Assembly: GCA_037176845.1 (NCBI GenBank)
Contig: JAYKXP010000074.1
Coordinates: 124,001-188,000 of the forward strand
Length of the DNA stretch: 64,000 nucleotides
Source of the DNA: Paramarasmius palmivorus
Lineage: Eukaryota; Basidiomycota; Agaricomycetes; Agaricales; Marasmiaceae
Direction of reading: 5' to 3'
In this document: one piece after another, positions 1 through 11,562 of the stretch
Layout: each line of letters begins with the position of its first letter
How positions within the stretch are numbered: the first letter of the stretch is position 1
Position numbers and translations under genes: made by a program
Notes under the pieces: generated by a model
Databases searched by the model: none
Told to the model about the DNA's origin: nothing
The model's input: the letters and a program-made list of their open reading frames with translations, nothing else

Positions 1-334
1 GTTGTAATATCCAAGATGTGCTTCTCACAGGGTCGACGGATGAGCGGCATGGCAAGGCGTGGAACCATTACACCTTCCATGGGAGAGTCAGGTCGTGGGA
101 CGGTTGCGTGGGGCTTGCGAGGGTTCCTGTGAGCTGTTCAGTTGCCTAACTTGTTTTTCCGTGTACTAATGGTTCCACTTGCAGAGAGACCCGACAAATG
201 GCCGACTCTTTTTTTATGGTCACCTTGTTGGCGGAGGAAAAAACTTTGTTGGCAACTGGAGATTTGCGGGCAGTGATCCCAATATGCCAGCGTATGAAGG
301 TGCTTTGTGTATGGGGAAGAGAGAAGAGATTTAG
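1..334 (+). CDS. F-box-type protein, C-terminal end (5' end outside the window)
   Basis: The frame from base 3 runs to a donor at 129; an intron (129-184) separates it from a last exon, 185-334, ending in TAG. The peptide contains HGKAWNHYTFHGRVRSWDG followed by FVGNWR and YEGAL. I recognise this as the conserved tail of agaricomycete F-box-like proteins, where a 'GRVRxWDGL' block precedes 'VGxWR' and a terminal 'YEGxFVMSKR'-type ending. Those proteins are thought to be substrate receptors of SCF ubiquitin ligases, but the F-box itself would lie upstream of the window and cannot be checked. The family assignment rests on this tail alone. Confidence 0.6.
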
Positions 335-647
335 ATTCGGCCTATGAACGTATGAACACTACATGGCTTCCACTTCTTGCATGCTTTGGACACTTTCGTG
401 CATTCGTTTTCTTGGGTTTTGGGTTTGCTAATTTATGATGCTTGATATCTATAGTGCTATCTTTCTTGTCTCTCAACTAACACACGTTGTCTTGTATCAT
501 TTAGTTTGTGGTCCGTAGATAGATCACCAGGACAATTTGACATTGTTTCAAACGGTACATATGCGAGATGGACATACAGGTTACTATACAAAAACGAGTA
601 ACAGTTGAGCGGGAGCCAAGTACCTGACGAGACTAACCCAGAACCAC
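335..647. other. Convergent intergenic region, no gene
   Basis: This holds the 3' flanks of the F-box-type gene and of the minus-strand membrane-protein gene. I see no conserved coding frame, tRNA or repeat in it. Confidence 0.5.
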
Positions 648-2295
648 CTAATTCCCAATATGTGGAATGAACGTTGCCCACTGCACTGTCCGATATGCAC
701 TAGGCGTGAGGCGTCTAAACTCCATCAACGCCGAAACGAGCATTATCACCCTCGCGACAATGTACGCCGTATGTAACACCACAAACGAGGAAATCAACAC
801 GACCAGTGTAATGTGTAAGATGGTCTGTAGCGACCATTGGACCGCTCTATTGACCACATCGATCACCTTGCCCAGAAATGGATGCCGAACAGCATACTGT
901 GGGTGATATGAGAACTGGAAGTCTCGATCGTTGATGGAATGGAAAAAGGCCGTCGCGATAGGCAAGAAGGTCACCAGGAGCGCTGATATACGCCACAAGG
1001 TTTGTTCGACAGGCGTTGGGAAGGTGAAGAACCAGGGTATGCAGTGGATGGCGCCAAATACAAAGGCGATGAGGTAGACGGCGATGTATAGCTGTGGCGG
1101 ATCTTTTCGAAGGCGTGATGAGAAGAGTTTGGCCGAGTCGTCACTGTCTGTGCCGACGACAATATCAAGGACTTTGTAGAAGAAGAGAACGAGAAGATGG
1201 ATGGGTACAAGGGGTAGCGTGTACCACCTGGCAGGGCGCAGACTTCGTAAACCACTGCAGATGACCTTGAATAGCACCTTTAGGAAATGCTTTCGAGGTG
1301 GGGCGTCATTGCTAGGTTGCAGGCCCGCCATGACGATTCGCACGGGATACCGTACTCGCAGCGGTTTGTTCCACCAAAGGTAGTATGTGATGAAATTCAA
1401 CACCGCAAATGCAAGTGTGATAACCTCGATTTGGGTAAGAGCGAGGTGTTCCAGTGGTCGTGCAATACATTGTATGATGAACCAACTCGTTTGGAAGACA
1501 GCTATAAGCTTGGATAAGGCATCTCCGTGGTTAAGGTTGGACCTGATCTCGTCTTCGTTGACAGTTATGTGTCCCTTGGCAAGAAGGTAATGCAACAGGC
1601 ACGTGTATTTTAAGTGGATCTCCTGCGCGGCTTCTTTGTAGTCCTGAAGTGAAACGTCAGCGTGTACTGAGGTTATCGCGAATTGTACGAACCTTCGATT
1701 CAGGTGTCAGTCCCTTCTCTATCCGAACTGCAACTCTTGTCTCGGTTCCGAAGATTCCCTGGTCTTCTATCTTCACATATCCATGCTCAGCCTCCTTACA
1801 AGAATCGCCGAAGCAATCTCTATCCCAAAGGTAACATACAAACGTTTCCCCTTCGTATAAGACAAAGCCTCCCATAAGTGCCAGAAAGGCATGCGATTTT
1901 CCCCAGCGGAACTCTACAGGTTGAGTAAGCGCCTATTCCAATGAGGTCCAAAAAGTATCCATACCTTTGTATTTTTCCGTGATCCTTCGAGCCGAGTACC
2001 ACTGCCTCATTGCCCATAGAATTATGAGCTCGGGGGCAAGAAGCGCAATGAACATAATCAGGACGTAGTCCAGAATGACGTTGACCGAATGCCTTCCTAC
2101 TTGAGGGACATTTGGATGAATAGCAATCCAGGTGCAAACGAATACCAGGGAGAAGCAGTTCCATAAGATGCTTAGTACCGTTCGGCACCGGTTTATGTCG
2201 TCGCAGGCATCTGGTATAGTAGCTGTGATAGACGAGCTGTCAAGCACTTCGGGTTCAGCAGGTATGGGCCGAGCAAGGGCTTGTAGGAATAGCAT
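648..2295 (-). CDS. Multi-pass integral membrane protein, agaricomycete family of unknown function
   Basis: Three exons (2295-1965, 1913-1693, 1643-648) join in phase to 515 aa. The introns are 51 and 49 nt with GT-AG ends. The N-terminus (MLFLQALARPI) looks like a signal peptide. A CDDINRCRT block and a long hydrophobic segment follow, then the exon-2 motif FRWGKSHAFLALMGGF and YEGE. Exon 3 carries FIIQCIARPLEHLALTQIE, VLNFITYYLWWNKPL and three or more further hydrophobic stretches, and ends near TFIPHIGN. This block order is familiar from many uncharacterised basidiomycete membrane proteins, which typically end with 'W-T-FIPH'. No catalytic motif is visible. The ATG at 2295 was chosen because it opens the signal-like segment. 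Function unknown. Confidence 0.85.
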
Positions 2296-4452
2296 GGTTT
2301 CATTTGGATAGTAGAGGCTGGAGGAAAAAACTTATAGCAGCGTACACCCAACAGTCGTGCACTCCACACGCTTCGAGTAGATAGTGGAAAAAGTCGGTAT
2401 CGTGGGGTACGGCGATTCGTTCTGAGCTCTTCATTGGTGCATGGGGCATTTACGATCTGGTACTGGGTGCACAATAACACCTTTTAGCTTCCTTGCGAGA
2501 TGAAACATAAGGTAGGATTACGCACCATTGAAGCCATGAATTCCCTTTGCCTCATGTACGGCGTACTGTTATTCGCTGCCTCGTTCTCCAAGTCTTCGGT
2601 ACATTCTGTCGCAGTTCTGCACACGTCTTTTCGCTACAAATTCGATCATACGCGACATGCTGAGAGTCCTAAGAATTCGAGACGTCGAAAAGGTGTCATA
2701 ATTTCTGCCCAAAAAAAGTCAGTGAGATCTAGCCTAAGGCACCTTGGGCCCACTCACGAGTTGGTCCCCGTCTGAGTCGCTCGGCAGCTATGCTAGGCAT
2801 ACTCTGGATCGCAGCCTTGGGCATTTTTGGATCCATTTTATTGCTGATCGTAGCTCCAAGAGCGGGTAAAGTCATGGATTGGGGCAAAAGCAAGCCGGTG
2901 AACTCGAGGCTGGCACCTTGATGTTGAGGTAAGAGAAAGAGACCGACTCGATCTGGACTCGATGTTACTGGTTGGAAAGTACTTAACTCGGTCCACTTCA
3001 AATTCATGCCTCTAGTAAATTTCAGAGCCCTTGTTGCAATTTCTACGGTACATGTATCTTCTATCCTGGCCTCAAACAACCTATGTATTGACAAGGACAA
3101 GTTTGAACCCCTGGTGCCTATTTGCAAGTCGCGGAGCAGAACACGATGTTCCGGTACAAGATGTGCATCGAATAGCTCCGCCTGCGGAGGTGCTTCCATC
3201 ACTCGTGGTGCAACTAAGGAAGGCCAAGGGTTACGCCATAAGATTGTATCTTCAACAGATCCCTTATTCGGTTTCCTACAGAAATATACGAATTAGCACA
3301 GCATCGTAGAGCGGGTCGGCACGCACCTCACCTTGGGAAATCAGATCTTTTCTTTTCAACAACATTGTCAACTTCCTCGCCGTGATCACCGCCGCCGTTT
3401 CACTAATGCACTTCTTGGACATACCAGGAGCCTTCTCATCATGACAAGCTCGGACGAGCCTTAAGGGACAATAAGCTGGAAAGAGTTAAGTTTCAGTGGC
3501 ACAGTTACACTGTACGATAGGCGCACCTTTATTGTCCCTGCGGCAATGTAGTCAGCGTACTATTGCCTCATGGCCCCAGAGATGTCAAGGTTTGGGGGGA
3601 CTAACTTGACAGAGCCGAGTCCCGCGCAATCTCCACTCCCTTGGGGGTGAATAGTAACCCATGTGCTGTCAGTGATCTGCTCAGGACAGTTTTGGATAAT
3701 GGTGCTGTTCCGTACCTTGTGTTGCATACGACGAGTATGCTAGAAGGCTCGGAACCGACTACCATTGAACAGCGTGGTCCTTGAGAAAGCAATGGCATTT
3801 ATAACGCGCACTCGCACTTGGAAGACGTGTCTACGGAAGCATCTGGCTCGGCCTAGGACCCTAGCCATTTGTACGTCGTATTGAAAGGCTGTAGCGATTC
3901 TAGCCAGGTGGAAAAAATTCTTCATGTATCACGACGGAACCTAGAGGTTCAAAGTTACCGGACAGTGATCATGAACAGAAGCTTCAGTTTCACGCGAAAC
4001 GACAAAAGCAAAAGCTACGGATTCACGTTAGTTGAGTACCAGAATCAGGCAATCATTTACTCAGCGGTGAACACTAGTAGGTATGGTTTCGCCATCACCA
4101 CTCCAACCCCGCCGCTACTCTAAAACCTTGACACACAAGAGTTTGGTTCACTGGGAGTTTTTTGATCTATCAACGTCAACTAGGGGTTAGATAGCTTCCA
4201 CAATTCATTACTTACCTCGACATCCCTCTACGTATTTAGTCGATCCTTCTCTCGCGTTTTTTCTGCCAGAAGTTGGTTCTATACGAGACGCAGCGCGGTG
4301 CGCAAGTCATCCGGCGAACACAGCTGCGCCACCTAATTGACCTTGCAGTGCATCAAGGCAATAGAGCGGATCCAAAGCATGTCTATTTTCGCAAACTTGA
4401 ACCTTGGAAAGGAGAGAAGGCTGAAAAGCGAGCCTGAGCGAGACCGGAGAGA
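2296..4452. other. 2.2-kb region without a supported gene
   Basis: I searched both strands. The longest open frames (2729-3202 minus, 3031-3309 plus) have irregular composition, no recognisable motif and no flanking splice structure. A short hydrophobic plus-strand peptide (MLGILWIAALGIFG, near 2790) stops after about 40 codons. The region may hold degraded sequence beside the inverted-repeat element that follows. Confidence 0.4.
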
Positions 4453-5120
4453 CGTGCCCAAAAATAAGCCGGTCGGTTGGTTGGTTGTTCGTAAAGGTTT
4501 GTGATGGCAGAAATTCCCTTATATAGTATTTATTTGTAAGCCTCCCGATAGCCTGCTTCAAAACGATTTGACCATCCAGTTCTTGTCGTGCCCTTGGGCC
4601 TTGTAAGTTTGTTCATCATTGTCAGGAGTATGAGCTAAGCCAACAATGCCCAGTAAAGACAAATTGATTGAAGTAGAAGCTTTCGCGCGTCACGAAGTAA
4701 CAGCTAACATGGCACGATCAAGGACCTCCTCATCCTCTTCATCCATCCCCTAGCCCTCGTCGTCTTCACCCCAGTCGCTTCCAATGCTACATCCATCCTC
4801 TGAATCATCGCTGCTCTCTTCACTGCCGTCCTGTAGTTGGAATCACCGAATGACCCTGAAATCTCTGCCGATAGGGAAGTCGTGGCACCAGTGACCGATG
4901 TGAGTTGTTAGAATAGGTTCCTGATGTCTAGAGTTGTTGAGGGAGTATCCATGGAGAGGGTCAGAGGAGGAGTAAGATGAGGTTTGAAGTTGAGATGCTT
5001 GACATCGATAAGACGAGGTTGCTGAGACGATGCTTACAAATAAATCCCATATAAGGGAACTTTGGCCATCAGAAGCCTTCACGACCAACCAACCAACCGA
5101 CCGGCTTATTTTTGGGCACG
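4453..5120. mobile_element. Non-autonomous inverted-repeat element (MITE-like, possibly Mutator type)
   Basis: Two ends are inverted copies of each other: 4453-4541 and 5032-5120. The outer 35 bp are identical (beginning CGTGCCCAAAAATAAGCC) and similarity continues imperfectly to about 89 bp. The whole is 668 bp with no coding frame for a transposase, so it would need enzymes encoded elsewhere. A 9-bp direct repeat, GCCTGAGCG, lies at 4432-4440 and at 5120-5128; nine bases is the target-site length of Mutator-like elements. The left copy is separated from the inverted repeat by 12 bp and the right copy overlaps it by one base, so this could be coincidence. I am sure of the inverted repeat and less sure of the superfamily. 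Confidence 0.7.
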
Positions 5121-5286
5121 CCTGAGCGGGCGATCAAGGATTTCTGACCCTAACCCGAGCATCTAGTTTCGGGAAATCAAGCTCGCCGACATCCGAATCC
5201 GTCCCTCTCCTTCCACTCGCAATCAACTGGAATCTCAATACCAGAAAACGAATTGAAAATATTCGAAGAATAAAATAAACGACATA

Positions 5287-5964
5287 ATGGTATGTTCAAA
5301 GTCGTCTATAATCGAATCTGGCTCATCGTTTCGAGGCATAGTCTCAGCAAGAGCAACAAGCCAACGGTGTAGAGCACCCCCAAGTAAATGGAGTAAATCA
5401 GTCTGGGCCCGCAACTCCCAAAAATGCGGCAGATCTACCACAGGATACGTTGGATTTTGCTGCCCGCATGTTCGATGCCGCTCGAAATGGCGATGAGACG
5501 CTGCTATGTGCTGCTGTTGATGCCGGACTGCCTGTAAACTTGATGAATCATCAGGGTGCGTCTTTCGATTTATCCACGACGTCGTAGTATCATCATCTCA
5601 AGTGATTACCTGTTATACAGGAAACACTCTTCTGATGTTATCAGCTTACGCTGGTCATCTCTCACTCTCTCGCGCACTGCTTTCTCGCGGCGCAGACACC
5701 GAGAGGCTCAACGATCAAGGCCAATCGATAATTGCAGGTGCTGTGTTCAAAGGCCATTACGATGTCGTCAGGCTGTTGGTGGAGCACAATGCAAATCCAA
5801 GAGCTGGGAAACCAAACGCGATTGAGAGTACTTGGATGTTTGCTAAAGATGAAGCGGGAGAGGGCGAGATGAGTAAAAGAGAATTATTGGAGCTATTGGG
5901 TGCAAAGGAGGAAGATAAGGAGCGTATGGAAAGAGAGGGCGTTCGAATCGGGCCTCCCATTTGA
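5287..5964 (+). CDS. Small ankyrin-repeat protein
   Basis: The 186-aa product comes from three exons: 5287-5289, 5342-5555 and 5621-5964. Exon 1 contributes only the start codon; splicing at GTATGT...CATAG joins it to SQQEQQANG. This is the only join that opens the frame leading into the repeats. After a polar 35-residue leader come DAARNGDETLLCAAVDAG, GNTLLMLSAYAGH and GQSIIAGAVFKGHYDVVRLL, three consecutive ankyrin units with the normal TLLx4A.GH and VVRLLVEH features. The C-terminal 45 residues are charged and probably helical (EEDKERMEREG). Ankyrin units mediate protein binding. Similar short cytosolic ankyrin proteins occur in fission yeast and other fungi, but the partner cannot be read from the sequence. 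Confidence 0.88.
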
Positions 5965-6520
5965 GGAAGATATCAAGGAACCAAAGATGAGTGACTCGTT
6001 GTTTGTATCACACCGTATACGTTGAATTGTACTCTAGTGTATAGTAAACAGAATGGATACTGTATTAATCCACTCCGTCTTCGTCGCACCTTCGTATTGC
6101 AGTTCCTGACTCTGGGACGGAACTTTCGTGAAGTTATCACATGTGCCAACTTTACTCCCGGTTGTAGGGTACAGTTCACGTTCGTAAGGTCCGAACAATA
6201 TCGACTATAGCACATACCGGAAGACAGGAAAAACCTGGCGCCGCGCTCTAGTGTATAGTCACCACCGTCTACCCCGAAGCTACTTATTTACAGCAATGAC
6301 CGAGATCGAGCCCCTTGCCACGCAATCGATGGACCACACCTCATACTAATCCATGGGCGCAGAACATTGCGCCTGATTCTGTACTGAGGGTATTGTGCTG
6401 GCTTAAAAGGGTAGAAGAGCTAACGGAAGTCAAGGCAGACAGGAAATACTTAGCCCGGTTTAAGGTAAGAGTCTCCTCACACCCGTTTTTATCCCTTGTG
6501 TAATCAATTATTCCCGTAGC
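5965..6520. other. Intergenic region, no gene
   Basis: This holds the 3' flank of the ankyrin gene and the promoter of the secreted-protein gene. A 62-codon plus-strand frame at 6315-6503 has no homology signal I recognise and no splice connection to the downstream ORF. Confidence 0.4.
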
Positions 6521-7030
6521 ATGCGTCTCTTGAGTCTCTTAGCGACTGCACTTCTCTTCAGAGGTGCAGTCTCCCTTCCTGCCATCACTGTTGAGGCTTC
6601 CTGGGACGATCTTCTCGCGTCCAGGCCCGGACCCAACTACGCGCTGACCAACGATTTCGGGACAGCTGTACCTCAATGGGTACCAGTAGATCATCTTGGT
6701 TCAACCAATCTGTCCACCCGAGCCGTCTGTACAGGACCTCATGTGGAAATGTACTCTGGAGGCAACTGCGATGGCAACACTATTCGTACCCTTACCCTTT
6801 TCAACAAGAAACAGTGTTACGATTCCAAGACGAACCCTTTACGTGGGTTCTCCACGCTTCATATCGATGGATACCCCGGTAGTACCGGAACGAATTACAT
6901 GGCTTTTTATCGTGGAGGTACTGGGAACTATTGTAGTTCCATGCTTTTTGCACTGGTGAATTGGGTGGGGTGTGTACAGTTCAATGATGGGTTCTACTAT
7001 GCAAATGGGGTTTCTTGGGACTGCTGGTAA
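6521..7030 (+). CDS. Small secreted cysteine-containing protein (169 aa)
   Basis: An uninterrupted ORF begins MRLLSLLATALLFRGAVSLP, a clear signal peptide with likely cleavage after about residue 18. The mature part has six cysteines (in VCTGP, NCDGN, QCYDS, YCSSM, GCVQF and the C-terminal DCW), enough for three disulfides, and many Gly, Tyr and Asn residues. It lacks a GPI tail or membrane segment, so it should be secreted. The spacing does not match hydrophobin (eight Cys in CC pairs) or cerato-platanin. Single-exon, intronless coding is unusual here, where most genes have several introns. Function unknown; a wall-associated or effector-like role is possible but not shown. Confidence 0.75.
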   Translation: MRLLSLLATALLFRGAVSLPAITVEASWDDLLASRPGPNYALTNDFGTAVPQWVPVDHLGSTNLSTRAVCTGPHVEMYSGGNCDGNTIRTLTLFNKKQCYDSKTNPLRGFSTLHIDGYPGSTGTNYMAFYRGGTGNYCSSMLFALVNWVGCVQFNDGFYYANGVSWDCW

Positions 7031-7636
7031 TAAGATATAAGGTGTGCTGATCTCCTGCGGTCCGTCGTTGACGTTCACTAACCAGTTCCGCTTCGCCTGT
7101 AGGTTTAGCGAGTCAGTTTTCAATTGTAGTATTTACCACAATTATCGTTCATACGTTCACCTGGAGGCAAAAGCAACAAAGGACGCGGTGCTCTATATGA
7201 AAGAAGCGAAACTGTCCTATCTGACCCTAGTATTTGTCGCTGGCATTCCGAGCATTCTGATTCAGCTTCAGATAACACAGTCAAGATACAGACAAAACAC
7301 TTGTTCCATTGTTGTATATGACTCCTACATCGTGGTCATTCAACTTCGGAATAAGAGTGAGCATGATCTGAAATTGAGGAGAAGTTGACTCCCAATGACG
7401 ATTGGGATCAGGATCAAAAGAAGTACACAGCTACAAAGGTTCAAAAGTGCTACGAAGATCAATATCAGGGTCCAGTGAGGTGCCGAAGCTCGGCGGAGCG
7501 TGGCAATGCAGCGCCTGGGCGACGCGATGATCATGATGCTCGGTACAAAACTCAGACCGAATTTCCTTAGGTTTCCTCCTTTCTTTTCCCCCGCACCATC
7601 ATCACTCAACGAGAGTCAAACTCAAGTTCATAGCAA
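7031..7636. other. Intergenic region, no gene
   Basis: This holds the 3' flank of the secreted-protein gene and the promoter of the phospholipase D gene. Short open frames on both strands (7044-7388 plus, 7340-7609 minus) show no motifs. Confidence 0.4.
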
Positions 7637-10600
7637 ATGAGCTTCTTCAAGGACGTCGTCTCGCTTGCACAAAGGGTACCGGAAGGTATTCAGCATGCTC
7701 GAGATGAAATCATTGGTACGCGGTTCAAAGTCGCCCTGATAACATGAACAGCACGGCTTATTACCCCTCCCTTCCGCAACTTCATTTTGGATAGGCCAAC
7801 TCAATCCAAATCGTGGGTTTTCTCCGGAAAAGTGGATATGGGATCGACATGATTGACAATGTCGCTGATAGGTCGCCATGATGAACCCCATGAGATCAGG
7901 GAAGACGAGATTAGGGCAGAAATAAATGCTTCTCACAGATTCCAGAGCTTTGCGGAGGAGAGAACGGATAACTTTGTGAAATGGTGCGTTGCTAGTTCCG
8001 TGAGGTCGTTGAAGATTGGCTGATGAGTTGGCATCATTCCTAGGCATATCGACGGACACGATTATATGTGGGCGGTCTCCGAGATGTTGGAAAATGCCAA
8101 AGAATGCATTTTTATCCTCGTACGGCAGCTTTCATCTGCTAGCTCTTACACCGCGGGCTCAATTATGCCATTAGGACTGGTGGCTCACGCCTCAACTTTA
8201 CCTCCGCCGACCACCAGCAAAGCATCCTGAATGGAGGATAGACAAAATCCTCAAGCGGAAGGCTGATCAAGGGGTGAAAGTCTATGTCATCGTATACAAG
8301 GAAGTGACTCAGACCATGACAATGAGCTCGAAATTGACCAAGGTATGTTTCTTCGATGCAAGCATTCATTCCAATGCCGACAGCTCTCCAGATGGCCTTA
8401 GAAGCCCTGGGCCCCAACGTTCAATGCATCCGTCATCCCGATCACATTGGTTCCAAAGATTCTGTGCAATATTGGTCTCACCACGAGAAGGTTGTTGTCG
8501 TGGACAACCATTATGCTGCTATTGGAGGTCTGGACCTCTGTTTCGGACGATGGGATACCCATACACACCCTCTTGCTGACGTTCATCCAAGCGATTGGGA
8601 CCAAACGCTCTTCCCTGGTCAAGACTACAACAACGCGAGGATCATGGATTTCCAAAGCGTCGGCAATTATGCGAGCAATGCCATCTCTATCCAGGATAGT
8701 GCTAGGATGCCTTGGCACGATGTAGGTGCTTCGATTTCGATTCATTGTGCTTCATGTATCCATACCTTCGGATAGGTACATATGACTTTCACTGGGCCTG
8801 CCGTGCTTGATGTCGTGCAACACTTTGTTGAACGGTGGAATGAGATCAAGAAGCGCAAGTATCGCAACAGGGAGTAAGTGAACTCTGGTTACGCTTCTCC
8901 CCCAACTAATTCTGGCCCGTGCTTCAGCAACGTCGACTGGCTTGCCCTTCCGCACAACGTAGAACATGCCCCCAATGAGGCGGTTGCTCGTCACCCTCAC
9001 CGAGAGAAATGGCATGAAATTGGAAGACGTTATCGCCAGCGCTTCCACTGGCGCGGTGACGACTCTGGAGAAGGTGAACAAGACGACGGGTATCCCAGGA
9101 CAGTCGGACCATCTACGTGCAGGGTTCAAGTCGTTAGAAGTGTCTCGGATTGGAGGTGATTGTCTACTCCCACTTGGTCAGCGGGAAATACTAAAACCAG
9201 CCATCCAGTCACGGCGTTTTGACAGAGCATAGTATTCAGAATGCCTGTGCGTGTTTACGCATTTGGTTCGCTCTGCGTTTACTAAGAAGTTCTAGATATT
9301 CAATTGATTAATGAGGCAAACCATTTCATCTACATTGGTGAGAATCCATGTTCTTCATTACTCGGACCGGTCTAATGGGTATCTTTTAGAGAACCAATTC
9401 TTGTGAGTGAAAAAGTACATCACCTAAGTCTCCGATTGATATTCCGGGTCTTAGCATCTCGGCCACACAAGACGGGGAACAGATCAAGAACCGCATAGCT
9501 CAAGCTCTTGTAGACCGCATCATCAAGGCTGCACGAGACGGCAGGAAATTCTTTGTGCGCACTGAATGCTTCGCGTTTCCCGCAATGTTGACGTTCAAGT
9601 AGGTCATCGTCGCCATTCCCGAAGTACCTGGTTTCGCAGGGAACGTCAAGGATGAGAGTTCTTTGAAATACATCATGGCTGCGCAGTACCGGACTATGAA
9701 CCGAGGGGGAAGCAGCATCTACGAACAGATCAGGAAGGCTGGTTATGAGCCGTACGCCGTGTTTCATATGGTCATTCAGAGGCGTAAGCTAACGTCGGGT
9801 TCTTAGTACGGACTACATCCGGTTCTACCACTTAAGGTCCTACGATCGTATCAATGCACCTCGTGAGTCTCGTTGACATATTTGCGTTACCTCTGCTTAC
9901 GCCTTTTCACCCTGCTCAGCGTCGTACATCGACAAGCTGCAAGCTGTCTCGGGAGTCTCCTTCCATCACGCTCAAGTTGCACTCGCCAGGAAGTGGATCA
10001 ATGACCCAAATCCAGAGAACTCCCAACAGACCGTGGCCATCAAGAAGCCCGATGCCACCGGTGAGGGCATGGTTCTCAGCGACAAGACCAAGGCGGAGAT
10101 GGAGTCTGTTCCCATCCCCCAGTCCGAGGAGGAAGCAGATGATATTATTAAACGTTTCGAGGGTGCAGCGGGGCAAGTCAGGGGAGATGAAGAGGTTTCG
10201 GATAACGTCGTGCAACACATGCTTCAGGATAGAACCAGTCTATTGGACGAGAAGTGGTTGGGTACCGAGGAGGAGGAACTGAATGCGTGAGTGTTTACCT
10301 ATGCATATGGATTTCACATTAATTGATCCGGCATGTCCAGCTACGTCTCAGAGCTTCTGTATATTCACAGCAAGCTCATGATTGTCGATGACACCCGTGT
10401 TATCGTGAGTGAATTGCTATTGTTAGGCACTCTGTACTAACGTGCAGTTACTTGATTCCATAGATGGGTTCAGCAAATATCAATGACCGAAGTCAGAAGG
10501 TTTGTTCTCGCCATCCTCGAGGCTCGGAATATCGTTATAACCATTCATATAGGGTGATGGAGATTCCGAAATTGCTCTCGTCGTGGAAGACAATGACATG

Positions 10601-11290
10601 ATTGAGTCGACCATGGGAGGAGAGCCCCACATGGCCGCTCGATTTGCTGCTACATTGAGGCGTAAATTATTCAGAGGTAACTCTTATCCCTATTCTCTTT
10701 TTTTCCCAAATCATGTGCTGAATCTCGTTCCTTGCACAGAGCATCTAGGCCTTATTTCGCCCCAGATCCCTGACGAAGACGACGACGATCCGACATCGTT
10801 CATGCGCCCGGCTCCTCATCCTAATGACAATGAGACTGGACTTGCAGAAGACCAACTCGTTGCTGACCCATTGGCAGAGGAGACTTTACGTCTCTGGAAG
10901 GATACCGCGAGGAAGAATCGTGAAATTTTTACCGAAGTCTTCAGGCCTGTGCCGACGAACCTTGTAAGGGACTGGAAAGCGTATGATGTGAGTTTTACAT
11001 TTCATGTATCAGTCAAGTGACTAATGGTTGGCGTTGCTTATAGAACTACGTGCCCAAGGTGAAGACAGGCCATGTTGTACCTGGTATTAGCCTAGAGCGC
11101 GTCAAACAGCGTTTGGCTGAGGTTAGAGGCGCTTTGGTCGAATGTCCAATGGTTCGTTTTGATTGTCGTTTTCGTGTTAAAAACCTTACTGAGGTTCTCA
11201 TCAACGTAGGACTTTTTGATTGATGACAAGGACTTCGTAAATGGTCCAGAGTGGAAAGGCTTGAACCCTACCTTGCCCATCTACATCTGA
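7637..11290 (+). CDS. Phospholipase D (Spo14/PLD1 class, without PX-PH domains)
   Basis: Twenty exons join to 838 aa: 7637-7715, 7872-7983, 8044-8119, 8175-8342, 8392-8721, 8776-8873, 8928-9155, 9209-9246, 9296-9337, 9390-9402, 9455-9554, 9603-9751, 9807-9862, 9920-10286, 10341-10404, 10464-10499, 10553-10676, 10740-10987, 11044-11151, 11210-11290. The enzyme hydrolyses phosphatidylcholine to phosphatidate and choline. Both HKD catalytic motifs are present: SHHEKVVVVDNHYAAIGGLD and IHSKLMIVDDTRVIMGSANI. FILDWWLTPELYLRR-type sequence, GGLDLCFGRWDTHTHPLAD and the IENQFF block are also class features. The protein starts MSFFKDVVSLAQRVPEG and reaches the catalytic region within about 60 residues, so there is no room for PX or PH domains, as in many agaricomycete PLDs. 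Intron 1 (156 nt) is longer than usual. It converges on the G-alpha gene, with 272 bp between the stops. Confidence 0.93.
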
Positions 11291-11562
11291 TGGATTGTCA
11301 AGGGTAGAATCTTGGTAATATTTGTGGACGTGACCTCTAGAGTCAAACCAAGTGTATAATCGTAGGCGGATCCAAATGATGGATGAACATCAATGCGTTG
11401 TATCAGTTTTGTATATGTGTATGTGCTATATCGATGATGCCGTTTCAAATCCTCCGGGACGGGAGTGAAGAAATGAATTAATCTGATGGGAACGTACACG
11501 GGATACTGAATGAAGGGTTGCGCCTTGAACGACGGACAGAGGACTAGGATGACCCCAAGGCA

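Noticed and set aside
2729..3202. 157-codon minus-strand frame
   Set aside because: Irregular composition, no motif, no splice partners, in a region that looks degraded.
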